The notes under the pieces were generated by a model. It did no database searches, was not told the DNA's origin, and saw only the letters and a list, made by a program, of their open reading frames with translations. A DNA stretch of 6,933 bases, taken from positions 1 to 6,933 of the forward strand of contig JAJXXS010000295.1 of NCBI GenBank assembly GCA_021780975.1, read 5' to 3'. A program made the translations under genes and the position numbers. Of this stretch, positions 1 to 5,647 are shown piece by piece (the first letter of the stretch is position 1; each line of letters begins with the position of its first letter). Source of the DNA: Pseudomonadota bacterium. GTDB taxonomy: Bacteria; Pseudomonadota; Gammaproteobacteria; Burkholderiales; Thiobacillaceae.

Positions 1-366
1 TATGTAATCGGGGGGAGCTTGCACGGCGTCGGCAAAGGCGTCCAGTTGGGCTTCCAGGCTGGCGCGGATGCGCCCAAGCGGGAGTAGGCGAAGTTGGCTG
101 ACGATGAGCAGTTGGGGAAGCGTACGGTGCCAGGCGTGTCCCAGCGGTTCGGTAAGGTTGAAATGCAGGCCGATGTCGGGGCGTGCGCGCAGGGGCGCGA
201 GTGCCTTGGCTGCCGCGGGCCAACGCGGGGATTGCACCAGACAGCCGATGGCGGTCAGGCGGCCTGCGCTGGCCAGATCCAGGATCGCATCGTCGACGCC
301 TGCAGATAAGGCGTAATCGTCGGCGCATAGAACGATGGCGCGGGATGGCCTGTCTGTTTCCGGCAT
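1..366 (-). CDS. ChbG/YdjC-family carbohydrate deacetylase, N-terminal 122 residues (cut by window edge)
   Basis: Reading the minus strand from the ATG at 366 gives an open frame of 122 codons that leaves the window without a stop. Near the N-terminus is ADDYALS (residues 15-21), the first metal-binding Asp motif of the family. IGLHFNLTEP (65-74) carries the first metal-binding His (H68). The visible part ends on APPDYI, which in this family directly precedes the second metal motif (DGHxHxH), so that motif should lie just outside. Family members are usually 250-290 residues and remove acetyl groups from N-acetyl sugars: ChbG acts on chito-oligosaccharides, NaxD/LgmC on lipid-linked hexosamine, HpnK in hopanoid clusters. 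The start is chosen because the frame is closed by a TGA about 50 bases upstream with no other ATG or GTG; there is no clear Shine-Dalgarno. It diverges from an ArnT-like transferase 94 bases away, which suggests the lipid-linked hexosamine role. The family call is firm; the substrate is inferred. Confidence 0.9.
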   Translation of the reverse strand, partial: MPETDRPSRAIVLCADDYALSAGVDDAILDLASAGRLTAIGCLVQSPRWPAAAKALAPLRARPDIGLHFNLTEPLGHAWHRTLPQLLIVSQLRLLPLGRIRASLEAQLDAFADAVQAPPDYI

Positions 367-380
367 TGGCTGGGCGTCGG

Positions 381-408
381 TTGACGGATATGGGTGCGAG
401 TTTTTAAT
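381..408 (+). promoter_or_regulatory. Sigma70-type promoter for the GT39 gene
   Basis: TTGACG at 381-386 and TTTAAT at 403-408 are separated by 16 bases. Each differs from consensus at one position. Transcription would start near 415 and give a leader of about 46 bases before the ATG at 461. It lies in the 94-base divergent gap shared with the deacetylase gene. A reverse-facing candidate for the deacetylase (TTGAAC at 415-410) has only a poor -10. Confidence 0.6.
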
Positions 409-460
409 GGTTCAAATGCCCGTTTGATAACGGCACGTAGCAGAAATTCAGGCAGACATT

Positions 461-2011
461 ATGCAGCAACAGCAATACCGTCCCGCGCGGATCTTTTTCT
501 GGCTAGTCCTTTGGCTGCTGGCCACCATCTGGGTAAGGCCGTTGTTGCCCCCGGACGAAGGCCGCTATGTGGGCATCGCCTATGACATGCTGCGCTTGCA
601 CGATTGGAGCACGCCGCGCCTGGACGGGCTGCCTTTTTTCCATAAGCCGCCCCTTTTCTACTGGATAACCGCGGCTGCGCTGAAAGTTTTTGGCCTGCAT
701 GCCTGGGCGGCGCGTGCGGCCTCAGTCCTGGGGGCCCTGGCCGTTGCTGCGGCACTGTTCTGGTTCATGGACCGCTGGTTGAATAGGCGCGCGGCAGTAC
801 TGGGGACTTTCGTTCTCGCCACCATGCCGCTTTTCTTCGGCGCCGCGCAATATGCCAGCATGGACATGCTGGTAGGTTCGCTCATCGCGGTGACCATCAT
901 GCTTCTGGCGACCGCCAGCGAACGTCTGCAGCGGGGGCAGCGGCCGGGCGCTGTGCTCCCGCTCGCCTATGTGGTGAGCGCGCTGGGCGTGCTGACCAAG
1001 GGCCTCATCGGTCTCGCCCTCCCCGGTTTGGTAATGCTGCTGTGGCTGGCGCTGGAGCGGCGCTGGAGCCATCTCTACAAGCTCATTTCCCTGCCCGGCA
1101 TAGTCCTGTTTACGCTCATTGCCGTGCCCTGGTTTGTGCTCATGGAGGTGAAATTTCCGGGGTTCCTCTACTACACCTTCATCTACCAGCAGTTTGACCG
1201 CTATGTCTCGACGGGATTCAACAACGCCCAGCCGGTATATTTTTATCCGGCGATTCTGTTTCTGGGATTGCTGCCGTGGTCCCTGCTGCTGACCTACCTG
1301 ACGCTGCGCGCCAAGAAGCAGGGCTTGACTGCGCAGCCGATCACGCGCCTGGCGTGGGTGTGGATAGCGGCCATAGCGCTGTTCTTCTCCATTCCAAACT
1401 CCAAGCTCATCGGCTACATCCTTCCCGTGGTTCCGGCCTTGGCGCTGCTCGCCGGACAATGGCTGGATCGCCGCTGGGACGAGCGCAAGTGGCGTCGCCT
1501 GGCGTGGGCCTGCGCGTTGGGCGGCGCGGCGCTCGGCATTGCTGCGGTGATCGTCACGACCGTGGAGGACCGCAAATCCCTGGTCAATTTGACCGACACC
1601 GTGAGAGCCCAGATGAAGCCCGGGGAGGAGGTCATGTTCATCGAGAGTTATTACTACAGCGTGCCGTTCTATTTGCACCGTGCCAACCCCATCCGCGTCA
1701 TGGGGCAATGGAACAACCCGCAGTACAGTGCCGGCGACAGCTGGACTACCGAGCTTTACACCTCCGGAAAGTTTGACCCCGAGGCGGCACGGCAGATTCT
1801 GATAACGCCCGACAAGCTCCGGAATTATCTGTGCGGTTCCGCCGTGGTGTGGGTCTACATGCCGGACTGGGCCAAGGGGCAATATCCCCAAATAGCGGCC
1901 AGTCCTGAGGTGGCCCACCAATACGGTGTCGGGGTGTACCGCTTAGGCGGGGAGAAACGCCCAAAAGCGGCTGAGGAGGTATGTGGCGATGGCGACCATG
2001 CCCAGCACTAG
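461..2011 (+). CDS. ArnT-like GT39 glycosyltransferase (lipid carrier-dependent, integral membrane)
   Basis: A 516-residue protein with about a dozen hydrophobic segments, a first periplasmic loop with LLPPDEGRY (28-36), and FFHKPPLFYW (59-68). This is the layout of the ArnT/PMT_2 family, which moves a sugar from undecaprenyl phosphate to an acceptor on the periplasmic face of the inner membrane. As I recall the Cupriavidus ArnT structure, D55, R58, K85 and D158 line its active site. Here D32, R35, K62 and D135 occur with exactly the same spacing (offset 23), so the enzyme looks catalytically complete. The zinc ligand E84 would correspond to H61. An in-frame TAA at 428 limits the start; the ribosome binding site is weak. 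The hydrophilic tail after about residue 490 overlaps the 3' end of the GtrA gene on the other strand. With the neighbouring deacetylase, GtrA and GT2 genes it probably transfers an amino sugar to lipid A, though another glycan or protein acceptor is possible. Confidence 0.9.
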   Translation: MQQQQYRPARIFFWLVLWLLATIWVRPLLPPDEGRYVGIAYDMLRLHDWSTPRLDGLPFFHKPPLFYWITAAALKVFGLHAWAARAASVLGALAVAAALFWFMDRWLNRRAAVLGTFVLATMPLFFGAAQYASMDMLVGSLIAVTIMLLATASERLQRGQRPGAVLPLAYVVSALGVLTKGLIGLALPGLVMLLWLALERRWSHLYKLISLPGIVLFTLIAVPWFVLMEVKFPGFLYYTFIYQQFDRYVSTGFNNAQPVYFYPAILFLGLLPWSLLLTYLTLRAKKQGLTAQPITRLAWVWIAAIALFFSIPNSKLIGYILPVVPALALLAGQWLDRRWDERKWRRLAWACALGGAALGIAAVIVTTVEDRKSLVNLTDTVRAQMKPGEEVMFIESYYYSVPFYLHRANPIRVMGQWNNPQYSAGDSWTTELYTSGKFDPEAARQILITPDKLRNYLCGSAVVWVYMPDWAKGQYPQIAASPEVAHQYGVGVYRLGGEKRPKAAEEVCGDGDHAQH

Positions 2012-2320
2012 GATCAGCGCCCAGGTATAGGGCAGCTGAGTGTAGGCCAGGAGCCAGGCATACAGGCCCTCATTGGCCGCAAAGCTTGTTATGGCGACAG
2101 CCGCGAAGCGGGGCAGGGCGCGGCGCACCGGCGCCGGACGGGCGTGCGCGAAGCTGAGGTGGCGATGGCCGAAAAAACTGCTCCAGAAGGCGACGAGGAA
2201 GCCGCCGACGTTGGCGGCGAGCGGCGCGATGGCGTAGCGCGACACCAGCAACCATACCACCAGGTAATGCACGCCGGCTGCCGCCAACCCCACCAGCCCG
2301 AAGGCTGCAAGTCTCTTCAC
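1943..2320 (-). CDS. GtrA-family membrane protein (putative polyprenyl-phosphate-sugar flippase)
   Basis: 125 residues with four hydrophobic segments. It opens with a short basic stretch and a glycine-rich first helix (FGLVGLAAAGVHYLVVW) and ends in YLLSRFWAF, the typical close of GtrA proteins (final helix followed by S/N-R-x-W-x-F). The family is thought to help move polyprenyl-phosphate-linked sugars across the inner membrane and is usually paired with a GtrB-type synthase, as here. It starts with GTG, and that GTG shares four bases (GTGA) with the stop of the upstream GT2 gene, indicating translational coupling. An AGGAG ribosome binding site sits five bases before it. The last 69 bases overlap the 3' end of the convergent GT39 gene. 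The family is clear; the flippase role is inferred. Confidence 0.9.
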   Translation of the reverse strand: MKRLAAFGLVGLAAAGVHYLVVWLLVSRYAIAPLAANVGGFLVAFWSSFFGHRHLSFAHARPAPVRRALPRFAAVAITSFAANEGLYAWLLAYTQLPYTWALILVLGMVAIATYLLSRFWAFLPA

Positions 2321-3309
2321 TGGCGCTCCTGGCGCGTTGGCAGGTCGTGCTGGCGTAGCGGGCTATTGTCGACCCTCTCGTCGACGATGTAGCGCGGTCG
2401 CTGTTTCACCTCCTCATAGACGCGGCCCAGGTACTCTCCGAGGATGCCGACGGAGATGAGCTGAACGCCACTGAAGAACATCAAGCCGACAACCAGGGTG
2501 GCCCAGCCGGGCACGGTGTTTTCGTTGATGAAGTGGTCGATGATGATCCAGACGCCGTACCCCAGGGCCAGGGCCGCGAGGATGAAGCCGAGCGCGCTCC
2601 AGAAGCGCAGTGGCAGGGTGGAGAAGGAGGTCAGGCCGGTGAGCGCGAGGCCTGCGAGGCGCCGGAAGGAAAACTGCGTCTCTCCCGCCAGACGCGGGGC
2701 CGGCGTATAAGGCAGCGCCTGGGTGCGGAAGCCGACCCAGGCGTACAGTCCTTTCATGAAGCGGTTGCGCTCGGTCAGCTCGCGCAGCGCCAGGACGACC
2801 TTGCGGTCCAGCAGGCGGAAGTCCCCGGCGTCGGGGGGAATGTAGACCGGCGAACCCCAGTTCATCAAACGATACAGCCAGCGCGTGCCAACGCGCTTGA
2901 GCAGCCCCTCGCCGGCGCGGCTTTCGCGCACCAGATAGACCATCTCCGCGCCGCTACGCCAAGCATCGAGCATGCGCGGGAGGAGCTCCACGGGATGCTG
3001 GAGGTCGGCATCGAGAAGAAAGGTGACGTCGCCACGGGCGGCATCGAGGCCGGCGCTCAAGGCCGCCTCCTTGCCGAAGTTGCGCGACAGATGGAGTACG
3101 ACCAGCCCAGGCATGTGACGCCAGGGCTGCAAGGCTTCGCGCGTGCGGTCGCGGCTGCCATCATCCACCAGGATGATTTCCCAGGTGTCCGTCAGCGCTG
3201 CGAGCGCATCCTTGAGCTGGGTCAGGAGGGTGGGCAGGTTGGCTGCCTCGTTGTAGGCGGGGACCACGCAAGAGATGCTGGGAGGGGGCGGTGGGGAGTG
3301 CATATCCAT
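2317..3309 (-). CDS. Family 2 glycosyltransferase, DPM1/GtrB-like polyprenyl-phosphate sugar synthase
   Basis: A cytosolic GT-A domain is followed by two membrane segments. Numbered from the ATG at 3309 (330 residues): VVPAYNEAANL (15-25), ILVDDGSRD (46-54), LSRNFGKEAALSAG (74-87) and the DxD-type DADLQHP (100-106). Then come the hydrophobic spans LGFILAALALGYGVWIII and LVVGLMFFSGVQLISVGIL, and EYLGRVYEEVKQRPRYIV at the end. This is the arrangement of ArnC, GtrB and FlmF2, which load a sugar from a nucleotide donor onto undecaprenyl phosphate at the inner leaflet. The frame also allows a TTG start at 3327 and an ATG at 3303; none has a strong Shine-Dalgarno, so 3309 is a best guess. It is the first gene of a pair with gtrA (GTGA overlap). 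The donor sugar cannot be read from the sequence; the neighbouring deacetylase suggests an N-acetylhexosamine. Confidence 0.92.
   Translation of the reverse strand: MDMHSPPPPPSISCVVPAYNEAANLPTLLTQLKDALAALTDTWEIILVDDGSRDRTREALQPWRHMPGLVVLHLSRNFGKEAALSAGLDAARGDVTFLLDADLQHPVELLPRMLDAWRSGAEMVYLVRESRAGEGLLKRVGTRWLYRLMNWGSPVYIPPDAGDFRLLDRKVVLALRELTERNRFMKGLYAWVGFRTQALPYTPAPRLAGETQFSFRRLAGLALTGLTSFSTLPLRFWSALGFILAALALGYGVWIIIDHFINENTVPGWATLVVGLMFFSGVQLISVGILGEYLGRVYEEVKQRPRYIVDERVDNSPLRQHDLPTRQERQ
2326..2330 (-). promoter_or_regulatory. Ribosome binding site of the GtrA gene, inside the GT2 coding sequence
   Basis: AGGAG on the minus strand, five bases before the GTG at 2320. It supports this GTG as the real start, which in turn gives the 4-base GTGA overlap with the upstream stop codon. 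Confidence 0.7.
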
Positions 3310-3347
3310 CGAGTTGGGGCCGGGCAAGCGGCGGGCGGGCAGGCCAA

Positions 3348-3355
3348 AGTATAAT
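3348..3355. promoter_or_regulatory. Overlapping divergent -10 boxes between the GT2 gene and purC
   Basis: TATAAT at 3350-3355 on the plus strand is a perfect -10 box and would start purC transcription near 3362, about 43 bases before its ATG. On the minus strand the same bases read TATACT (3353 to 3348), five of six matches, and would start the GT2-gtrA transcript near 3341. Neither side has a good -35 at 16-18 bases. The forward box is the more convincing. Confidence 0.5.
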
Positions 3356-3404
3356 TCCGCCTATCGTCCGGCGCCATTCGTCCAGTCCCATGATCCCAGC
3401 TCTG

Positions 3405-4289
3405 ATGGAAAGCCATATCGCTTCGTTGCCCCTGATCGCACGCGGGAAAGTGCGCGACATCTATCGGGTGGATGAGGGGCGGCTCTTGCTGGTGGCGACG
3501 GATCGCCTTTCCGCGTTTGATGTGGTCTTGCCGACACCCATTCCGGGCAAGGGCCGCATGCTGACGGAAATATCCTGCTTCTGGTTCGACAAGCTCGCCT
3601 CCGTGCTGCCGAATCATCTTCTGGCGGTCAGCCCGGAAAGCGTGGTGCGCGATGATGAGCGCGATGAGGTGGCGGGGCGCGCAGTGGTGGTGAAAAGCCT
3701 CTCTCCCTTGCCAGTCGAGGCCATCGTGCGCGGCTATCTTGTCGGGTCGGGCTGGCAGGATTACCGAGCCAGCGGCGCGGTCTGTGGCCAGGTTCTGCCC
3801 GCAGGCCTGCAGTTGGCGCAGCGCCTGCCGCAGCCGCTTTATACCCCGTCGACCAAGGCGGCCGTGGGTGCGCACGACGAAAATATCGACTACGTCCGTA
3901 CCGAGGAGCTTTTGGGTTCCGGGCTGGCTCGCCAGGTGAGGGATGCTGCACTCGAGCTTTATCAGCGTGCCGCCGAGTATGCCCTGACGCGCGGGATTAT
4001 CATTGCCGATACCAAATTCGAGTTCGGCGTGGACGAGGCGGGCAAGCTTTATTTGATCGATGAGGCGCTGACGCCGGATTCGAGCCGCTTCTGGCCGGCT
4101 GACGATTACCGGCCTGGCGAGAACCCCCCGAGCTTCGACAAGCAGTACGTGCGCGACTGGCTTACCGCCACCGGCTGGAACAAGCGCCCGCCGGCCCCCG
4201 TTGTTCCCCCGGAAATCGTGGAAAGAACCGCACAGAAATACCGCGAGGCCCTGAGCAGGCTCACCGGCCGGCAGTCTGGCGGAGCATAA
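3405..4289 (+). CDS. purC: Phosphoribosylaminoimidazole-succinocarboxamide (SAICAR) synthetase
   Basis: PurC joins aspartate to CAIR using ATP to give SAICAR in de novo purine synthesis, in the cytosol. The 294-residue product shows the family blocks in order: ARGKVRDIY (12-20, nucleotide-binding loop), TDRLSAFDVVLPTPIPGKG (32-50), PVEAIVRGYLVGSGW (103-117), then IIADTKFEFG and LIDEALTPDSSRFW (aspartate/CAIR site) in the C-terminal half. It is the longer form of about 300 residues, not the 237-residue E. coli type. The frame is open back to 3291, but those codons overlap the divergent gene and the promoter and look non-coding. ATGs at 3405 and 3390 both fit; ESHIASLPLIARGKVRDIY makes a typical N-terminus, so I chose 3405. 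Neither has a strong ribosome binding site. It stands alone, with no other pur gene beside it. Confidence 0.97.
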   Translation: MESHIASLPLIARGKVRDIYRVDEGRLLLVATDRLSAFDVVLPTPIPGKGRMLTEISCFWFDKLASVLPNHLLAVSPESVVRDDERDEVAGRAVVVKSLSPLPVEAIVRGYLVGSGWQDYRASGAVCGQVLPAGLQLAQRLPQPLYTPSTKAAVGAHDENIDYVRTEELLGSGLARQVRDAALELYQRAAEYALTRGIIIADTKFEFGVDEAGKLYLIDEALTPDSSRFWPADDYRPGENPPSFDKQYVRDWLTATGWNKRPPAPVVPPEIVERTAQKYREALSRLTGRQSGGA

Positions 4290-4332
4290 GGGGCCTCAAC
4301 TCGCAGATTGCGCGTCGAAGACTGGGCTGGGG

Positions 4333-4361
4333 AAAAAGAAGTTGGGAACGCGCCCAAACTT
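4333..4361 (-). terminator. Rho-independent terminator of the EVE / 110-residue protein operon
   Basis: On the minus strand an 8-pair stem with one bulge (AAG-T-TTGGG pairing with CCCAACTT around a CGCGTT loop) is followed by C and then TTTTT (4337-4333). It lies about 70 bases after the stop codon at 4430. On the plus strand the same hairpin has no U-run, so it is not a good terminator for purC. Confidence 0.65.
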
Positions 4362-4365
4362 GTAA

Positions 4366-4393
4366 CGCGTCGGGCAGTAGTCGCGCTGACGCG
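4366..4393. repeat. Inverted repeat CGCGTC/GACGCG downstream of purC
   Basis: CGCGTC at 4366-4371 and GACGCG at 4388-4393 enclose 16 bases. It could form a stem in the purC 3' tail, but no U-run follows. The rest of the 140-base gap (4290-4429) shows no gene. Confidence 0.3.
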
Positions 4394-4429
4394 GGCAGGT
4401 GAGTGCGCATGACAGGCGCGTTGCCGGGG

Positions 4430-4762
4430 TCAGGACTGGCCTAGCCGCTGCGCTTCTTCGTTGAACGCCCCATCGATGAGATACACCACCTCTTCCACTA
4501 GGCGAAAGCCTTCCACCGGGGCGTCGTCGCGCATGTAGGCTAGGCGGATAGGCCCCAGCGCGTTGATTGCGGTGGCACGCTCCACAGGCGCCTCAAGGTC
4601 GATCAGGCCCGTTTTTTCATACAGTGCCGCTACGATCTGCCCGGCAAGCGGGTTGCGGTGGGTTCCGGAACGAGCTTTCTCCAGGGTGGACGCCACCTCG
4701 CCATCCAACACGTCATGCTTGCTGTGCGCACCCAGGTAGGCGATCAATTCGCGAAAAGTCAC
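4430..4762 (-). CDS. Unrecognised 110-residue protein, coupled to the EVE gene
   Basis: I do not recognise the family. From a GTG start it reads VTFRELIAYLGAHSKHD and ends in FNEEAQRLGQS. It is acidic overall, has no signal peptide or membrane segment, and is probably mostly helical. A central stretch, NPLAGQIVAALYEKTG, followed by LGPIRLAYMRDD, looks like the packed core of a small cytosolic domain. The start is well supported: AGGGGGA (4775-4769) lies six bases before the GTG and overlaps the stop codon of the EVE gene, which ends 11 bases upstream. The open frame continues further upstream, but only as an off-frame shadow of the EVE gene. The transcript appears to end at the terminator near 4333. 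Function unknown; coupling to an EVE protein is the only clue. Confidence 0.8.
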   Translation of the reverse strand: MTFRELIAYLGAHSKHDVLDGEVASTLEKARSGTHRNPLAGQIVAALYEKTGLIDLEAPVERATAINALGPIRLAYMRDDAPVEGFRLVEEVVYLIDGAFNEEAQRLGQS

Positions 4763-4773
4763 GGCCAGTCCCC

Positions 4774-5229
4774 CTATAGCTTGCTCAGGATGAAGGCGTA
4801 ATCGGCTGGGTCGACGGGTGTGATCGAGAGGCGGTTGCCTTTCTGCAGGATGCGCAGGTTGGCGAGTTCCGGGTGGCTGCGCAACTCCTTGATGCTCATG
4901 AGCCGGGTCTTTCTCACGAGTTTTACGTCGACATGGAACCAGCGTGGCGATGCTTGTGTGGCCTTGGGGTCGAAGTATTTGCTCTTGGAGTCGAACTGAG
5001 TGTCGTCGGGGTAGGCGGGGCTGGCAACTTGCGCCAGCCCCGCTATGCCAGGTTCTGCACAACTGGAGTGGTAAAACAGCACGGCGTCGCCAGCTTTCAT
5101 CTGATCGCGCATGAAATTGCGTGCCTGATAGTTGCGCACCCCATACCAAGGCACAGTCTGATCTGGCAGAGCACCGAGATCATCGATGCTTACGTCCGAT
5201 GGTTCTGATTTCATCAGCCAGTAACGCAT
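4774..5229 (-). CDS. EVE-domain protein (thymocyte nuclear protein 1-like)
   Basis: The 151 residues form a single EVE domain, a fold related to PUA and YTH that binds modified bases in nucleic acid. Visible family blocks are YWLMKSEPSDVSIDDL (3-18), WYGVRNYQARNFMRD (28-42), the GDAVLFYHSS strand (47-56), GIAGLAQV, PRWFHVDVKLV in the middle, and RILQKGNRLSITPV near the C-terminus. Length and blocks match the stand-alone bacterial form (about 150 residues), so it appears complete. The ATG at 5229 directly precedes the conserved RYWLMKSEP and has a modest AGAGA ribosome binding site eight bases upstream, lying in a hairpin loop. It is the first gene of a two-gene minus-strand operon. No restriction or defence genes accompany it here. 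Its ligand cannot be inferred from the sequence. Confidence 0.95.
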   Translation of the reverse strand: MRYWLMKSEPSDVSIDDLGALPDQTVPWYGVRNYQARNFMRDQMKAGDAVLFYHSSCAEPGIAGLAQVASPAYPDDTQFDSKSKYFDPKATQASPRWFHVDVKLVRKTRLMSIKELRSHPELANLRILQKGNRLSITPVDPADYAFILSKL

Positions 5230-5230
5230 G

Positions 5231-5247
5231 TTTTCAATCTCTGAAAA
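5231..5247 (-). promoter_or_regulatory. Hairpin presenting the EVE-gene ribosome binding site in its loop
   Basis: On the minus strand TTTTCA-GAGAT-TGAAAA is a perfect 6-pair stem with a 5-base loop, ending one base before the ATG. The Shine-Dalgarno-like purines are in and beside the loop. A TAAAAT (5262-5257) just upstream could be a -10 box, though no matching -35 is visible. If so, the hairpin would lie close to the 5' end of the mRNA. Confidence 0.35.
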
Positions 5248-5310
5248 GATGCGTCAATTTTAGCGCGACGTGTGGGGCGACCCTCATGAATTAAAGATAT
5301 GCCCGCGCCG

Positions 5311-5351
5311 AGCCCTGTGCGGACAGGCCCTGCGCTACTGCCGGCAGGGCT
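5311..5351. other. GC-rich block with mutually exclusive hairpins
   Basis: Three pairings compete. CCTGT (5314-5318) pairs with ACAGG (5323-5327). GCCCTGC (5327-5333) pairs with GCAGGGC (5344-5350). AGCCCTG (5311-5317) pairs with CAGGGCT (5345-5351), which excludes the other two. The block is in the 208-base gap between the EVE start and the 69-residue gene and could belong to the leader of either. No U-run follows on either strand. I recognise no RNA family here. Confidence 0.35.
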
Positions 5352-5390
5352 TAACTGGGGGTAAATAAGGGTGCGCTGCTTGTGCTGAGA

Positions 5391-5402
5391 AGACATTTGT
5401 CT
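5391..5402. repeat. Short inverted repeat AGACA-TT-TGTCT, possible operator
   Basis: Perfect 5+5 inverted repeat around TT, 24 bases before the ribosome binding site of the 69-residue gene. The position suits a repressor site, but the repeat is short and no cognate regulator is visible in the window. Confidence 0.25.
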
Positions 5403-5437
5403 AGAAAGAGAACTCGGCTTTTGCATAGGGAGTGTTC

Positions 5438-5647
5438 ATGAGCGCTTTGGAAATGAAGCTTGTGGAATATTTTCTTCATCCGGCCGTGCAGGCCCGCCAC
5501 TTCAATCCGGCAATGTTTTGGGAGCCACTCAGTGCGGCCAATCCTTTTGGCAGGCTGCGGGTAGACCCTGCGAAATTGGAGGCCTTGTTCGTTTCCATCA
5601 TCCAGCCGTCGATGGGCTGCGGGCAAGAAGTGCCCGGCACTCACTGA
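5438..5647 (+). CDS. Orphan small protein, 69 residues
   Basis: I do not recognise a family. The product begins MSALEMKLVEYFLHPAV and ends SMGCGQEVPGTH. It has an amphipathic N-terminal half, an aromatic and proline-rich middle (HFNPAMFWEPLSAANPFG), a short helix (DPAKLEALFVSII), and no signal peptide or clear membrane span. The start is unusually well supported for a small gene: AGGGAG at 5427-5432 followed by five bases and ATG at 5438. A GTG at 5432 opens the same frame but overlaps the Shine-Dalgarno. Codon choice is mixed, slightly more AT-rich than in its neighbours at the start. It stands alone on the plus strand, convergent with argB. The opposite strand carries a competing 112-residue frame, judged a shadow. 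Confidence 0.6.
   Translation: MSALEMKLVEYFLHPAVQARHFNPAMFWEPLSAANPFGRLRVDPAKLEALFVSIIQPSMGCGQEVPGTH

Noticed and set aside
401..425. GGTTCAAATGCC resembling a tRNA T-arm
   Set aside because: No acceptor, D or anticodon stem can be built around it. It lies within the divergent promoter region.
722..1921. 399-codon open frame on the minus strand opposite the GT39 gene
   Set aside because: Its composition (many R, H, Q, G) shows no domain, and the plus strand carries conserved ArnT motifs over the same bases. It is a GC-driven shadow.
2533..3354. 273-codon plus-strand frame opposite the GT2 gene
   Set aside because: Antisense shadow: no recognisable domain, and the minus strand encodes the full set of GT2 motifs.
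3291..3404. N-terminal extension of purC back to 3291
   Set aside because: It would run through the -10 box and the start of the divergent GT2 gene, and its residues do not resemble PurC. The family N-terminus begins at the ATG at 3405 or 3390.
3222..3875. 217-codon minus-strand frame across purC and its upstream gap
   Set aside because: Overlaps two well-supported genes and shows no conserved motif.
5214..5426. 70-codon minus-strand frame upstream of and overlapping the EVE start
   Set aside because: It covers the hairpin block, has no domain and no good ribosome binding site, and its end runs into the EVE start in another frame.
5230..5437. 6S RNA (ssrS) considered for the gap upstream of the EVE gene
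   Set aside because: In related bacteria 6S RNA can lie near genes of this kind, but I could not match the sequence to the 6S closing stems and central bubble. A covariance-model search would settle it.
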